Shown piece by piece: positions 41,838-51,271 of a DNA stretch of 64,000 nucleotides (its first letter is position 1; the number at the start of each line of letters is the position of its first letter). The translations under genes and the position numbers were made by a program. The stretch is from Sinanaerobacter chloroacetimidivorans (lineage in GTDB: Bacteria; Bacillota; Clostridia; Peptostreptococcales; Anaerovoracaceae): contig NZ_JAGSND010000004.1 of the NCBI RefSeq assembly GCF_018128545.1, forward strand, positions 246,870 through 310,869, written 5' to 3'. Below the pieces are notes generated by a model that was given only the letters and a program-made list of their open reading frames with translations, searched no databases and was not told the origin of the DNA.

Positions 41838-43590
41838 TTGTTCCTCCCTCCGGATTTGCTGCATCTCTTAGAGGATAATCGAAATCCTCCGGAATTACAA
41901 GCCTTTCTAGTTCTTCAAAGTCAATATATTCATTGTCCGCTGTGATATTGTTATGAATCTCCCGCTCTCTTAGATTGCTGGCCCATTCAAGATTCTCAAT
42001 AAATTCAGTATCTTCGAACCAGTCATACCGTTCGGAAACATCGCAGCTTTGACCGACCCATTCGAAGATTTGTTCTTCCTCCATCTCTTCTGCAAATTCT
42101 TCCATGACATCTGCTTCTTCTTCTTCCATATTCTTTACCTTGATACTGTAGATTACACCCATAACCTGTATTGTGATGAGCGGTGTCATGGCTACCATGG
42201 CAACGATTCCGAAGGCATCCAGCAGCATATTTCCGCCTACTGCCTCACAAGCACCCATCGCAAAAGGAAGTAAAAAGGTTGCGGTCATCGGGCCGGATGC
42301 AACGCCGCCGGAGTCGAAGGCAATAGCCGTAAATATTTTAGGAGCAAAAAATGTTAACCCAAGAGCCAGAGCGTAACCCGGAACGAGGATATACCAAATG
42401 CTGATCCCGAATAAGATCCGGATCATGGCAAGGGCGATGGAGATGGATACGCCGATGGACAGGCTCCAGAGCATGGCGCTTTTTGATATGGCGCCTCCGG
42501 TAAGGACTTCTACTTCGTCGTTAAGAACATGTACGGCAGGTTCTGCCGCTACAATAAAGAACCCCATGATCATTCCCAGCGGGATTAATATCCAATTGTA
42601 TGAAAGACTTCCGATGTACTCGCCGATAAAAGAACCTACGGGTAGAAATCCGACATTCACGCCTGTTAGAAACAGAACCAGACCTATGTAGGTGTAAATA
42701 ATTCCTATAGACATTTTAATTAACTGACTTTTCGGCAGTTTTAATGCGAATATCTGAAATAAAATAAAAGAAACAACTACCGGAGCCAAGGCTAAGGCAA
42801 CCTCTTTAAAGTATTCCGGAAAGCTTTTTCCGAAAATAAGAAACAGTTCTCTGATATTTGATGCGTGGAGAGCAGACTCTCCAGCCTGACTATCAAAGGA
42901 TGTGCTGAAAAACATCCCCATAATCATAACAGCCATAATGGGGCCTATGGAACAGAAAGCAATGAGTCCGAAGCTGTCGTCGTGGGAACTTTTCCCGCCT
43001 CGGACGGATGAAATACCGATACCCAACGCAAGAATAAAGGGAACGGTAATGGGGCCGGTGGTAACGCCTCCGGAATCAAAGGCGACGGCAAGAAAGTCTT
43101 CCGAAGTAAAGGTACCCAAAGCAAAAACGGCCATATAGAGCCCGAGTAGCATATAGGACAGTTTCCACTGGAATAGTATACGCAGTAGTGAGATGACTAG
43201 AAATATGCCCACTCCCGCAGCAACCCACAGGACGATGACAATATTTGGCACTGAAGGAACCTGCTCCGCCAGCACCTGCAAATCAGGCTCCGCGATTGTG
43301 ATCATAACGCCCATAATCATGGAGATTCCAATCAGTAAGCCAAGCTTACGTGATTTGGTAAGCTGCGCGCCAATCTGCTCCCCCATGGGCATCATAGCGA
43401 TGTCTGCGCCCAGAGTAAACAAGCCCATTCCGATAATCAGCAAAAAGGCACCGATGAGAAACACTCCCCGGATCATAAAAGGCATTGGTGTCATTGTAAA
43501 ATTCAGAAGCAGAACAATCAAGGTGATAGGTAAGACAGAAGATAACGATTCTTTTGTTTTTTGAAGTAATTTTTTATTCAGTTTGTTCAA
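41827..43590 (-). CDS. DUF1538 membrane protein, two tandem copies
   Basis: A TTG start at 43590, seven bases after AGGGGG, gives 587 residues. The protein holds two DUF1538 repeats, each of about six spans and each with the signature AFDSGGVTTGPITVPF (first) or AFDSGGVASGPMTATF (second). Matching stretches GEQIGAQLTKSRKLG and AEPAVHVLNDEVEVLTGG occur at equivalent places. The last 90 residues are a hydrophilic acidic tail (EEEEADVMEEFAEEMEEEQ). DUF1538 proteins are putative transporters or channels of unknown substrate. The two PII-like genes directly downstream suggest ligand-gated transport. Confidence 0.83.
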   Translation of the reverse strand: MNKLNKKLLQKTKESLSSVLPITLIVLLLNFTMTPMPFMIRGVFLIGAFLLIIGMGLFTLGADIAMMPMGEQIGAQLTKSRKLGLLIGISMIMGVMITIAEPDLQVLAEQVPSVPNIVIVLWVAAGVGIFLVISLLRILFQWKLSYMLLGLYMAVFALGTFTSEDFLAVAFDSGGVTTGPITVPFILALGIGISSVRGGKSSHDDSFGLIAFCSIGPIMAVMIMGMFFSTSFDSQAGESALHASNIRELFLIFGKSFPEYFKEVALALAPVVVSFILFQIFALKLPKSQLIKMSIGIIYTYIGLVLFLTGVNVGFLPVGSFIGEYIGSLSYNWILIPLGMIMGFFIVAAEPAVHVLNDEVEVLTGGAISKSAMLWSLSIGVSISIALAMIRILFGISIWYILVPGYALALGLTFFAPKIFTAIAFDSGGVASGPMTATFLLPFAMGACEAVGGNMLLDAFGIVAMVAMTPLITIQVMGVIYSIKVKNMEEEEADVMEEFAEEMEEEQIFEWVGQSCDVSERYDWFEDTEFIENLEWASNLREREIHNNITADNEYIDFEELERLVIPEDFDYPLRDAANPEGGTNDG

Positions 43591-43779
43591 TAAAAATCCC
43601 CCTTTCCTTATTGTTTGTAACAACGTTTAAGATATATATGCGGGGCAATTGCTGTCTACATATATACCATTTTATTATACCCTATAAATTAGAGGTTTAA
43701 CAGGATAATCATGACATTTACTTTTAAAAAACAATAACCGGTGGTATAATAAACATTGAAAAAATAAATGGAGGTTTGT

Positions 43780-44541
43780 ATGAATATTTTAGTAGCAAAC
43801 GACGACGGAATCGGAGCGAAAGGAATTATGGAACTTGCAAGAGTTCTTTCACAAATAGCGAATATATATGTTTGTGCACCGCATACGCAAAGAAGTGCCT
43901 GCGGCCATGGAATTACCATCGGAAAACCCATTACCATGAACGAAGTGGAATTCCCCAATGCGAAAAGAGCATGGGAAATTTCCGGTACACCTGCAGATTG
44001 CGTGAAGCTTGGGTTACGTATGCTGTCTGATCAGGGAATCAAAATCAATATGGTATGTTCGGGCATCAATCACGGCGGAAATCTGGGAACGGATACCTTA
44101 TATTCAGGTACGGTTTCTGCAGCTATTGAGGGCTGCATTTGCGGATTGCCTGCTATTGCCGTGTCCGTAAACAGTCATAAGCCTAAATATTTTGATGTTG
44201 CCTGCGATCTGGCTTTAAAAACAGTAAAGTCTTCCATCGAAAAAATCGATTCCAATACAGTACTGAACATCAATGTACCCAACGTATCCGCAGAGGAAGT
44301 AAAAGGCGTGAAAATAACCAGACTTGGGGCAAGAGAATACGAAGAATGGTTTGAACCAAAAGAAGATGAAAAAGGAGAACTGGCATATTGGTATTCCGGT
44401 ACACCTGTTATTTATAAGGATCTTCCGGAAGACATCGACGTAATAGCCATGCAGGACGGTTATGCAAGTATAACGCCGCTGCATTACGATTTAACGAGCT
44501 ACAAACTAATAGAGGAGGTAAAAACATGGGGAATCGTATAA
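43780..44541 (+). CDS. surE: 5'/3'-nucleotidase SurE
   Basis: GGAGG sits five bases before ATG 43780; an in-frame ATG at 43768 is less likely. The 253-residue protein opens NILVANDDGIGAKGI, the metal-binding start of SurE, followed by RSACGHGITIGKPI, SGINHGGNLGTDTLYSGTVSAAIEG and INVPNV, all typical. SurE dephosphorylates nucleoside monophosphates and is often linked to stationary phase. TATAAT is at 43745-43750. It overlaps the next gene by 16 bases. Confidence 0.93.
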   Translation: MNILVANDDGIGAKGIMELARVLSQIANIYVCAPHTQRSACGHGITIGKPITMNEVEFPNAKRAWEISGTPADCVKLGLRMLSDQGIKINMVCSGINHGGNLGTDTLYSGTVSAAIEGCICGLPAIAVSVNSHKPKYFDVACDLALKTVKSSIEKIDSNTVLNINVPNVSAEEVKGVKITRLGAREYEEWFEPKEDEKGELAYWYSGTPVIYKDLPEDIDVIAMQDGYASITPLHYDLTSYKLIEEVKTWGIV

Positions 44542-45113
44542 TAAAAATAAAAAAAGAGGATGCGATATTAGTTGGAATCGACTTTCAGGAGAGGCTGATG
44601 CCGGCAATGAAAGGCAATGAAGAATTAGAAGCCACAGCTGTAAAATTGGTAAAAGGATGTAGGATTTTAGGGGTTCCCATTCTCATGACACAGCAATATA
44701 CCAAAGGCCTGGGATCGACGGTTCCGGCTATTGCAGAGGCGATTACGGCTTCTCTGGGAGATGATATACCGGAAACTGTTTTCGAACATATCGAAAAAAC
44801 CAGCTTCAGCGCCATGGGGGAACCTGCTTTTGTGGAAGCCTTGGAAAAACTGAGAAAAAAAACCGTTATCATATCCGGTATCGAGGCTCATGTTTGTGTT
44901 CAACAAACTGTGATTGATCTGCTGGAAAAAGGGTATCATGTTTTTGTTGCAAATGATTGTATTTCATCAAGAAACAATACTGATAAAAAATATTCACAGC
45001 GCAGAATGGGAGATGCAGGTGCCGTCGGCACGACTATGGAGTCCATTTTGTTTGAACTATGCGGGGGTGCAAAAGAACCTGGATTTAAACAAATTTCAGC
45101 GCTGGTAAAATAA
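44526..45113 (+). CDS. Isochorismatase-like cysteine hydrolase
   Basis: The 195-residue protein fits the isochorismatase-like fold. Asp in VGIDFQERLMP, a conserved lysine in EKTSFSA and Cys in GIEAHVCVQQTVIDLLEKGY form the Asp-Lys-Cys triad of amidases in this family; VANDCISSR follows. Such enzymes hydrolyse amides such as nicotinamide or N-carbamoyl compounds. It overlaps surE, with AGGAGG inside the end of surE, so the two are translated together. Confidence 0.87.
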   Translation: MGNRIIKIKKEDAILVGIDFQERLMPAMKGNEELEATAVKLVKGCRILGVPILMTQQYTKGLGSTVPAIAEAITASLGDDIPETVFEHIEKTSFSAMGEPAFVEALEKLRKKTVIISGIEAHVCVQQTVIDLLEKGYHVFVANDCISSRNNTDKKYSQRRMGDAGAVGTTMESILFELCGGAKEPGFKQISALVK

Positions 45114-45128
45114 AGAAAGGCACAATAT

Positions 45129-46085
45129 ATGTTTATGCTGGAAAACAGAATCACCATTGAATCAAGGCCGATTCTGGAGGAATATCTGGGAGGATTCCTG
45201 TATGGGACATCCGGACTGTCGTTTTCTTCTCTCTATATGTGGAGAAACATTAATGACTTCAGTTGGCAGATCATTGGTGATTATTTATGCATTGCAGGGC
45301 TAAGCCATCTTGAATTGGAAACTGAGGAGCCGTTCCTCTTCCCGCCTTTAACGAAGACGGGTCAGTACGATCCGGAAAGCTTACACCGTACAATAGAAGA
45401 AGCAAAGAAAATATTTGAAGCCAAGGGCTACATATTCAGTATCAGACTGATGCCCGTTCATTTGATTGATATCATTGAATCTGCCTTCCCCGGCCAACTT
45501 CAATATTTTGATGATCGTCCGAATTATGATTATCTTTATCGGACCCGTGACTTGATAGATCTTAAGGGGAGAGACTATCACAGCAAGAAGAACCATCTTA
45601 ATTATTTTTTAAATCATTATAAATATGAATATATCCCCCTTACCTCTGCCATGGCAGAAGATGCGATGCAGTTTATCCGGGAATTTAACCTGCGGAAAAA
45701 TCTTCCTGAGCATGAAATGAAGCTGCTGAAAATGGAAGAACGGGCCATGTCGGATGTATTTCATAATATTGAAATATTGGGATATCATGCAGGGGCAATT
45801 ATCATAGATGGAAAGATCGAAGCATTAAGCATCGGCGGCCGTTTAAACGACAATACGATAACTGTCCACGTGGAAAAAGCGAATACGCAATACAGAGGCC
45901 TCTATCAGGCAATCAATAATGAATTTTGCAAGCACGTGGCGTCCACGGTAGAATTTATTAACCGGGAAGAAGACATGGGAATTCCAGGATTAAGAAAGGC
46001 AAAATTATCCTATAAACCTGTTAAACTAGTAGAAAGCCATATCGCAATTTTTAAGGCAGACTTGAAGGATGGCGGGATAAACTAA
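45129..46085 (+). CDS. DUF2156 (phosphatidylglycerol lysyltransferase-like) protein
   Basis: The 318-residue soluble protein matches DUF2156: a double GNAT fold with SFSSLYMWRNIN near residue 30, YDYLYRTRDLIDLKGRDYHSK near 137-157 and NHLNYFLNHYKYEY. The C-terminal half has IIDGKIEALSIGGRL and NREEDMGIPGLRKAKLSYKP. Full MprF has a membrane part that is absent here, so lipid aminoacylation cannot be assumed. It follows the hydrolase by 15 bases and precedes a terminator. Confidence 0.85.
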   Translation: MFMLENRITIESRPILEEYLGGFLYGTSGLSFSSLYMWRNINDFSWQIIGDYLCIAGLSHLELETEEPFLFPPLTKTGQYDPESLHRTIEEAKKIFEAKGYIFSIRLMPVHLIDIIESAFPGQLQYFDDRPNYDYLYRTRDLIDLKGRDYHSKKNHLNYFLNHYKYEYIPLTSAMAEDAMQFIREFNLRKNLPEHEMKLLKMEERAMSDVFHNIEILGYHAGAIIIDGKIEALSIGGRLNDNTITVHVEKANTQYRGLYQAINNEFCKHVASTVEFINREEDMGIPGLRKAKLSYKPVKLVESHIAIFKADLKDGGIN

Positions 46086-46100
46086 AAGGATGAGTCAAAT

Positions 46101-46135
46101 ATGCCCCATAATCGCTTGGGGCATTTCTATTTTTT
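46101..46135 (+). terminator. Intrinsic terminator of the surE operon
   Basis: ATGCCCCA (46101-46108) pairs with TGGGGCAT (46117-46124), followed by TTCTATTTTTT. Confidence 0.85.
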
Positions 46136-46410
46136 GCATATTCCTTGTGAAAAAAATAACTATAAAACAGTGAAAAAACCTCATTTTTATGAAATATTTT
46201 GCCTCAAAAAGGAGTTTGGCATAAATTAATTGCTTAAATTTGAATTTTTCGACTTTTTGTTAAGGTATTGTTTTTTGATAAATTCATGTTATCATATAAT
46301 AGAATAGGTAAAAAAATAGGCGGAGAGTATGCAAAATTCCAATGTATACTGTATATTTGATACGCAATTAGAAAAGCCCTGAGGCTTTTCAATGAATAAG
46401 GAGGATTGAA
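46136..46410 (+). promoter_or_regulatory. thiolase leader: promoter and hairpin before the ribosome site
   Basis: TATAAT at 46296-46301 is preceded by TTTTGA at about 46274-46279. GTATAC-TGTATAT at 46344-46356 is an imperfect palindrome similar to the perfect one at 61503. GAAAAGCC (46371-46378) pairs with GGCTTTTC (46383-46390) around CTGA, ending nine bases before AGGAGG, so it might modulate translation. Confidence 0.5.
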
Positions 46411-47589
46411 ATGAGAGAGGTCGTAATCGTAAGTGCTGTCAGAACCCCTATCGGCAGCTTTGGCGGAACACTGAAAGACACTTCCGCAGTTACACTTGGT
46501 TCAATTGCAGCCAAGGAGGCAATTAAAAGAGCAGGAATTGATCCTGCTATTATCGATGAAGTAATCCTGGGCAATGTTCTGCAGGGCGGTCTGGGACAAA
46601 ACGTTGCAAGACAGGTTGCAATGGCAGCAGGCGTTCCAAAGGAAGTACCTGCTTTAACAGTAAATAAAGTTTGTGGATCAGGACTGAGAACCGTTGGTCT
46701 TGCAGCACAGATTATCAAGGCAGGAGATGCAGATTGCATTCTTGCAGGCGGAACAGAAAGCATGAGCCAGTCCGGTTACATCATGCCTGCAGCCAGATGG
46801 GGCGCCAGAATGGGCGACGCAAAGATGGTTGATATCATGGTACATGATGGTCTTACCGATGCTTATAATAACTATCACATGGGTATCACTGCTGAGAACA
46901 TTGTTGAACAGTGGGGACTCACAAGAGAAGAATTGGATCAGTTCGCGGCAGCATCCCAGAATAAGTCAGAAGCTGCAGTGAAATCAGGCAGATTTAAGGA
47001 CGAGATCGTTCCTGTGGAAATTCCTCAGAAGAAGGGCGATCCTATTGTATTTGACACTGACGAATATCCTAAGTTCGGTGTGGCAGCAGAAGGTTTGGCT
47101 AAACTGAAACCGGCATTCAAAAAGGATGGCGCGGTAACAGCTGCCAATGCATCAGGTATCAACGACAGCGGAGCTGCTTTAATCGTAATGTCTAAGGAAA
47201 AGGCTGACGAACTTGGACTCAGCTATCTTTGCAAAGTAAAGGCGTATGCATCAGCAGGAGTTGATCCTACTATTATGGGTATCGGACCTGTTCCCGCATC
47301 TCAAAAAGCTTTGGATAAAGCCGGCTTGAAAATGGAAGACATTGATCTGATCGAAGCGAACGAAGCTTTTGCCGCACAGTCTGTTGCTGTTGGAAAAGAT
47401 CTGGGAATTGACCCTGCAAAACTAAACGTAAACGGTGGAGCTATTGCATTGGGCCATCCAATCGGAGCATCCGGAGCCAGAATCCTGATAACACTGATTC
47501 ATGAAATGCAGAAAAGAGATTCCAAATATGGTTTGGCTACTCTTTGCATCGGCGGTGGAATGGGAACTTCACTGATTGTTGAAAGATAA
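46411..47589 (+). CDS. thlA: Acetyl-CoA C-acetyltransferase (thiolase)
   Basis: The 392-residue thiolase has the acylated Cys in [17 protein letters not shown] (near 88), [20 protein letters not shown], the catalytic His in [17 protein letters not shown] and the second Cys in [10 protein letters not shown]. It condenses two acetyl-CoA to acetoacetyl-CoA in butyrate-type fermentation or runs in reverse during beta-oxidation. It stands alone with a strong AGGAGG site. The usual crotonyl-CoA pathway genes are not in this window. Codon choice looks like that of a highly expressed gene (many CCT, GCA and GGC codons). Confidence 0.93.
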   Translation: MREVVIVSAVRTPIGSFGGTLKDTSAVTLGSIAAKEAIKRAGIDPAIIDEVILGNVLQGGLGQNVARQVAMAAGVPKEVPALTVNKVCGSGLRTVGLAAQIIKAGDADCILAGGTESMSQSGYIMPAARWGARMGDAKMVDIMVHDGLTDAYNNYHMGITAENIVEQWGLTREELDQFAAASQNKSEAAVKSGRFKDEIVPVEIPQKKGDPIVFDTDEYPKFGVAAEGLAKLKPAFKKDGAVTAANASGINDSGAALIVMSKEKADELGLSYLCKVKAYASAGVDPTIMGIGPVPASQKALDKAGLKMEDIDLIEANEAFAAQSVAVGKDLGIDPAKLNVNGGAIALGHPIGASGARILITLIHEMQKRDSKYGLATLCIGGGMGTSLIVER

Positions 47590-47653
47590 AATATATGTGC
47601 CGTTAAACCGGCAATAATGTTTTAAACGAAAGCAAACCCCCATAAAAATAGAG

Positions 47654-47698
47654 AAAGCCTCCTTTGGTGAAAAAATAACCTTAGGAGGCTTCTTTATG
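47654..47698 (+). terminator. Intrinsic terminator of thlA
   Basis: AGCCTCCT (47656-47663) pairs with AGGAGGCT (47683-47690), followed by TCTTTATG. The U tract is modest. Confidence 0.75.
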
Positions 47699-47818
47699 CT
47701 TCTTTTGTGGTAAAATATTTCATAACAAGTCTTGCAAGCGGAATCTAGATTCAGAGAATTTGGTATTCCTGCTTAAATGAGTAAACCAGATAAGAAATTA
47801 CAGAAAAGGGAGAAAGAC

Positions 47819-48508
47819 ATGAAAACTATCGGACTAATTGGGGGAATGAGTTGGGAAAGCTCGGTGGGCTATTATCAAATCATAAATAAAACCATACAAG
47901 AGCAGCTTGGCGGCTTCCACTCAGCCAAATGCATCCTGTACAGTGTTGATTTCAGTGAAATTGAAGAATGTCAGGCTCAAGGAGACTGGGATAAAAGCGC
48001 GGAGATTCTCACCGCAGCTGCGCAGGGCTTGGAACGGGCTGGAGCTGATTTTCTGCTGATTTGCACCAATACCATGCATAAGGTGGCAGATCAGATACAA
48101 AGCAGAATTTACATTCCCATTCTGCATATTGCAGAAGTTACAGCGGAAGCATTGCTAAAAAATCAAATTTCAACCGTTGCTTTGCTCGGAACCAAATATA
48201 CCATGGAGCAGGATTTCTATAAAAATAAACTGATCGAAAAGAACCTAAAGGTGCTGATCCCAGAGGAGGCAGACCGTAAACTGGTCAATGATACCATCTA
48301 TCAGGAACTCTGCCTTGGCGTTATTTCTGATGCATCCAGAGCTGAGTTCCTCAGGATCATGGAGGAGCTAGCAGAAAAAGGTGCCCAAGGGGTCATTCTC
48401 GGCTGTACGGAGATTGGACTGTTAGTAAAAAAAGAGGATACGAACATTTCGCTCTTTGATACCACGGAGATTCATGCAAAGACGGCAGCCATGAGAGCTC
48501 TGGAGTAA
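47819..48508 (+). CDS. Aspartate/glutamate racemase family protein
   Basis: ATG 47819 has GGGAG upstream; the frame begins at 47777 without a site. The 229-residue protein has the two-cysteine active site: LICTNTMHKVAD (Cys near 81) and VILGCTEIGLLV (Cys near 193). The opening is IGLIGGMSWESSVGYY, usual in the aspartate racemase branch (RacX/YgeA-like). It would interconvert L- and D-Asp or another acidic amino acid without PLP. It faces a DMT transporter gene end to end with only 16 bases between, with no clear shared terminator. Confidence 0.88.
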   Translation: MKTIGLIGGMSWESSVGYYQIINKTIQEQLGGFHSAKCILYSVDFSEIEECQAQGDWDKSAEILTAAAQGLERAGADFLLICTNTMHKVADQIQSRIYIPILHIAEVTAEALLKNQISTVALLGTKYTMEQDFYKNKLIEKNLKVLIPEEADRKLVNDTIYQELCLGVISDASRAEFLRIMEELAEKGAQGVILGCTEIGLLVKKEDTNISLFDTTEIHAKTAAMRALE

Positions 48509-48524
48509 GAGATCTGCGATTTCT

Positions 48525-49436
48525 TCAGGTTTCAGGATTTCCGCCGATTTCTTCAGGTTTCGGCATCTCCTCCGGAAGTAGTGACGCGATGACAATGCTG
48601 GCTAGGATCAAAGCACCACCAAAAACTCCTCTGGTGGATAAAACTTCTCCCAGCATAAAATAGGAGGCCGCCGCCGTAAAGATCGGCTCAGAGCAAAAAG
48701 CCAGTGCAACGTAGGTGGCAGGTACATGTTTTAACGATAGATTCTGGAATATATAGGCGATGCAAGTGCAGCCAATGGCCAGGTAGATAATTACACCCCA
48801 TCCCAGCGGAGGGATTCCTGAAAAACCTGGAAAATCCTCGAATATTAATGCAAAGAATAGGCAGAACAATCCTGTAAATCCGGTTTGCATGGTCGTGGTA
48901 ACAAAAGGGTCCAGATCGACAAGATATTTGGAGCTGAAAACCAGCATGCATGCTCCCGAGACGGCACAGAGCAAAGCCAATACTTCACCCAGTCCCAGAC
49001 CGAAACCAACTCCGCCGCTGCAAAGAAGATAAAGGCCAATGGTCACGATGACAATGGGAAGCATATGCTTTTTGTCAATCTTCGTTTTTAGTATAAAATA
49101 GGAGAAAAAGGGTGTAAAGATTACCCCTGTTGACATTAAAAACCCTGTATTGGTAGCTGTTGTATAAAGCATAGCCAAGGTGGACGTAATAAAGGAACCA
49201 GCCGTAAATGCAGATATGATCAGGTAAGGTACAATATGAGCCCTGGTCATTGTTTTCACAACACGCTTCCCCAAAACCAGCATGAAGAGGAAGAAAGCGA
49301 GTGCATATCGTATCGTAAGACAATAAAGGGGTGGGACAACCTCAAGTCCGATCTTTGTTACGGGATTGCCGACGCCCCATAAGAGGCACTCCAATAATAG
49401 AAGCGAGCCATATAAAACTGTACTTTTCTTTTTCAT
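48525..49436 (-). CDS. DMT/EamA-family transporter
   Basis: The likely start is ATG 49436 (303 residues). The protein has ten membrane spans in two EamA repeats, the first with LLECLLWGVGNPVTKIGLE and LTIRYALAFFLFMLVLG, the second with VLALLCAVSGACMLVFSSKY and FQNLSLKHVPATYVALAFCS. Members export amino acids or other metabolites. The C-terminal end has a repeated 16-base word, GATTTCTTCAGGTTTC (plus strand 48519-48534 and 48544-48559), which falls across and just after the stop. Confidence 0.87.
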   Translation of the reverse strand: MKKKSTVLYGSLLLLECLLWGVGNPVTKIGLEVVPPLYCLTIRYALAFFLFMLVLGKRVVKTMTRAHIVPYLIISAFTAGSFITSTLAMLYTTATNTGFLMSTGVIFTPFFSYFILKTKIDKKHMLPIVIVTIGLYLLCSGGVGFGLGLGEVLALLCAVSGACMLVFSSKYLVDLDPFVTTTMQTGFTGLFCLFFALIFEDFPGFSGIPPLGWGVIIYLAIGCTCIAYIFQNLSLKHVPATYVALAFCSEPIFTAAASYFMLGEVLSTRGVFGGALILASIVIASLLPEEMPKPEEIGGNPET

Positions 49437-49557
49437 ATTGTTTCCGTTTCTTTGATACCAGTATAATACTATACTAGCACTAATTTCATTCTGTAGCAAT
49501 GCAGCAAATGAAAGGGCAGCGAAAACCTGTCATTCTGTATAATAGACAGCAACGGAA

Positions 49558-51159
49558 TTAAATCTTTTGAACGGAATTCGGATTGGAATTCAGTAAGCCT
49601 GAACTGATGGGCACTTCCTTGGAGTATCTGAAAATACCTTTAAACCATTTAATATCCTCTTTCGTGAGACAATCCAGCTGCATTAAAAAAGTCACGTATA
49701 GGATGCTTACCAATATGACGCCGATTGTAACATAAATACCAACTGAAAAAAAACCAAGGTCCATATTATGTAATATGAATAGTACGATAAAGCCGGATGC
49801 TGTAACCGATAAAATTGGCTTTAAGATCCAATCCATCACTTTCATCTTAATTTCTGATACCGTAAGAAGCCTGCTGATGCTCAAGGCAGTGTTCAGTAAA
49901 TTGCTTATATACATTACCAGAATCAACCCCAAAACACCGTTGGCCGGAATGAGATAATAGATCAGCAGGATCCGGATGACAGAATCTACCAGGTTATACT
50001 TTAACGTGCTTACCTGTTGGTTTAACCCCTTTAACAAGGCATCCACCACCATATCCAAATACATGATAGGAATCAGCGGTGCCAGGATCTTCATCATAAA
50101 TCCAATTTCCATATTATCGTAAATAGCGAGTCCTAACTGGTTGGAGAAAATGATAAAGATACCGGTTACGAGAATGGACATGATGGATGTCAGCTGCAAC
50201 ACCCTGTTCACCGTATAATGAATCCTTTTCTTCTGATGAAGCGCATTGGCCTCCGAGATTTCCGGAATCAGCAATGTGGAAAAAGCGGAAAGGATAGAAG
50301 CGGGAAACAGCAATATGGGAATTGCCATACCATGCACCATCCCGTACTTTTCCAGAGATATTTTTTCGGAATATCCGTATTTTTCAAAGCCTATTGGAAT
50401 CATGATATTTTCCAGAGCTTTTAAACCGCTTCGTAAAAGAGAGCTGATAGAAATCGGGAGAGATATCCTGAAAAGCTTTGAGAAAAAGTCATTATGAAAA
50501 TATTTCCTTTGCAATAAGGCCCCATTTCTTTTTTGCTCAAACCGGTACAGCATGACCATGTAAAAGCAGGAAGCAAATTCGGATACGGTAGTTCCTAAAA
50601 CAATGGAGGCACAGGCATACTCTAAACCCCTGGCGGCAAAATTATCAATGATGTTAATAATGATAAAAACCTGCACCACAAGTTCAATAGCCTGAGATAT
50701 GGCTGGCCTAAGCACTTTGCTTACTGCATAAAAATAACCTTTTATGCAAGAGGCGATTCCGATGAAAGGAAGGCTTAACGAAAGAATCTTCAAGGAATAG
50801 ATGGTTCTTTCATCCTGGAGTAAATCTGAGCCGATAAAATCTGCTCCTAAAAACAGGATAAAAGATGCAGTGATGCTGAAAAATAAGCTGATAATAAAAG
50901 CCTTTTTCAGTAAAACATCCGATACGGAAAAGGAATTCCTGCCTCCTTCTTCCGCCACAAGGCGAGTGACCGCAATATGAATACCACTCACCACGAAGAT
51001 GGTAGCCATCATGTAGATGGAAACGATTAGCTGAAATAACCCCATCCCTTCTGCGCCGATTTTATTTGATACAAAAACTCGAAAAGAAATTCCGACGGTA
51101 TTAAAAAGGAATGAAGTGCCGGTTATAATCAGTGCATTAATCAGTAACGCTTTTTTCAA
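49558..51159 (-). CDS. SpoVB/MurJ-like polysaccharide flippase
   Basis: This 533-residue protein with about 14 membrane spans belongs to the MOP superfamily, polysaccharide-transport/SpoVB branch. The opening ALIITGTSFLFNTVGISFRV and IGAEGMGLFQLIVSIYMMAT are characteristic of stage V sporulation protein B. FPASILSAFSTLLIPEISEA and PLIPIMYLDMVVDALLKGLNQQ also match. These flip lipid-linked sugars across the membrane for envelope or spore cortex synthesis. Several Clostridia have multiple SpoVB paralogues, so a sporulation role is not certain. Confidence 0.83.
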   Translation of the reverse strand: MKKALLINALIITGTSFLFNTVGISFRVFVSNKIGAEGMGLFQLIVSIYMMATIFVVSGIHIAVTRLVAEEGGRNSFSVSDVLLKKAFIISLFFSITASFILFLGADFIGSDLLQDERTIYSLKILSLSLPFIGIASCIKGYFYAVSKVLRPAISQAIELVVQVFIIINIIDNFAARGLEYACASIVLGTTVSEFASCFYMVMLYRFEQKRNGALLQRKYFHNDFFSKLFRISLPISISSLLRSGLKALENIMIPIGFEKYGYSEKISLEKYGMVHGMAIPILLFPASILSAFSTLLIPEISEANALHQKKRIHYTVNRVLQLTSIMSILVTGIFIIFSNQLGLAIYDNMEIGFMMKILAPLIPIMYLDMVVDALLKGLNQQVSTLKYNLVDSVIRILLIYYLIPANGVLGLILVMYISNLLNTALSISRLLTVSEIKMKVMDWILKPILSVTASGFIVLFILHNMDLGFFSVGIYVTIGVILVSILYVTFLMQLDCLTKEDIKWFKGIFRYSKEVPISSGLLNSNPNSVQKI

Positions 51160-51271
51160 GAGACTGCTCCTTGCATTCGTTTCAGTGAGATGAAATCAGG
51201 GCTTGCTGGCTTGTTCCGCAGTCCCGGATTTTTTCTTTGAATTACTGAAATATATGCAAGTGAACTTCAAC

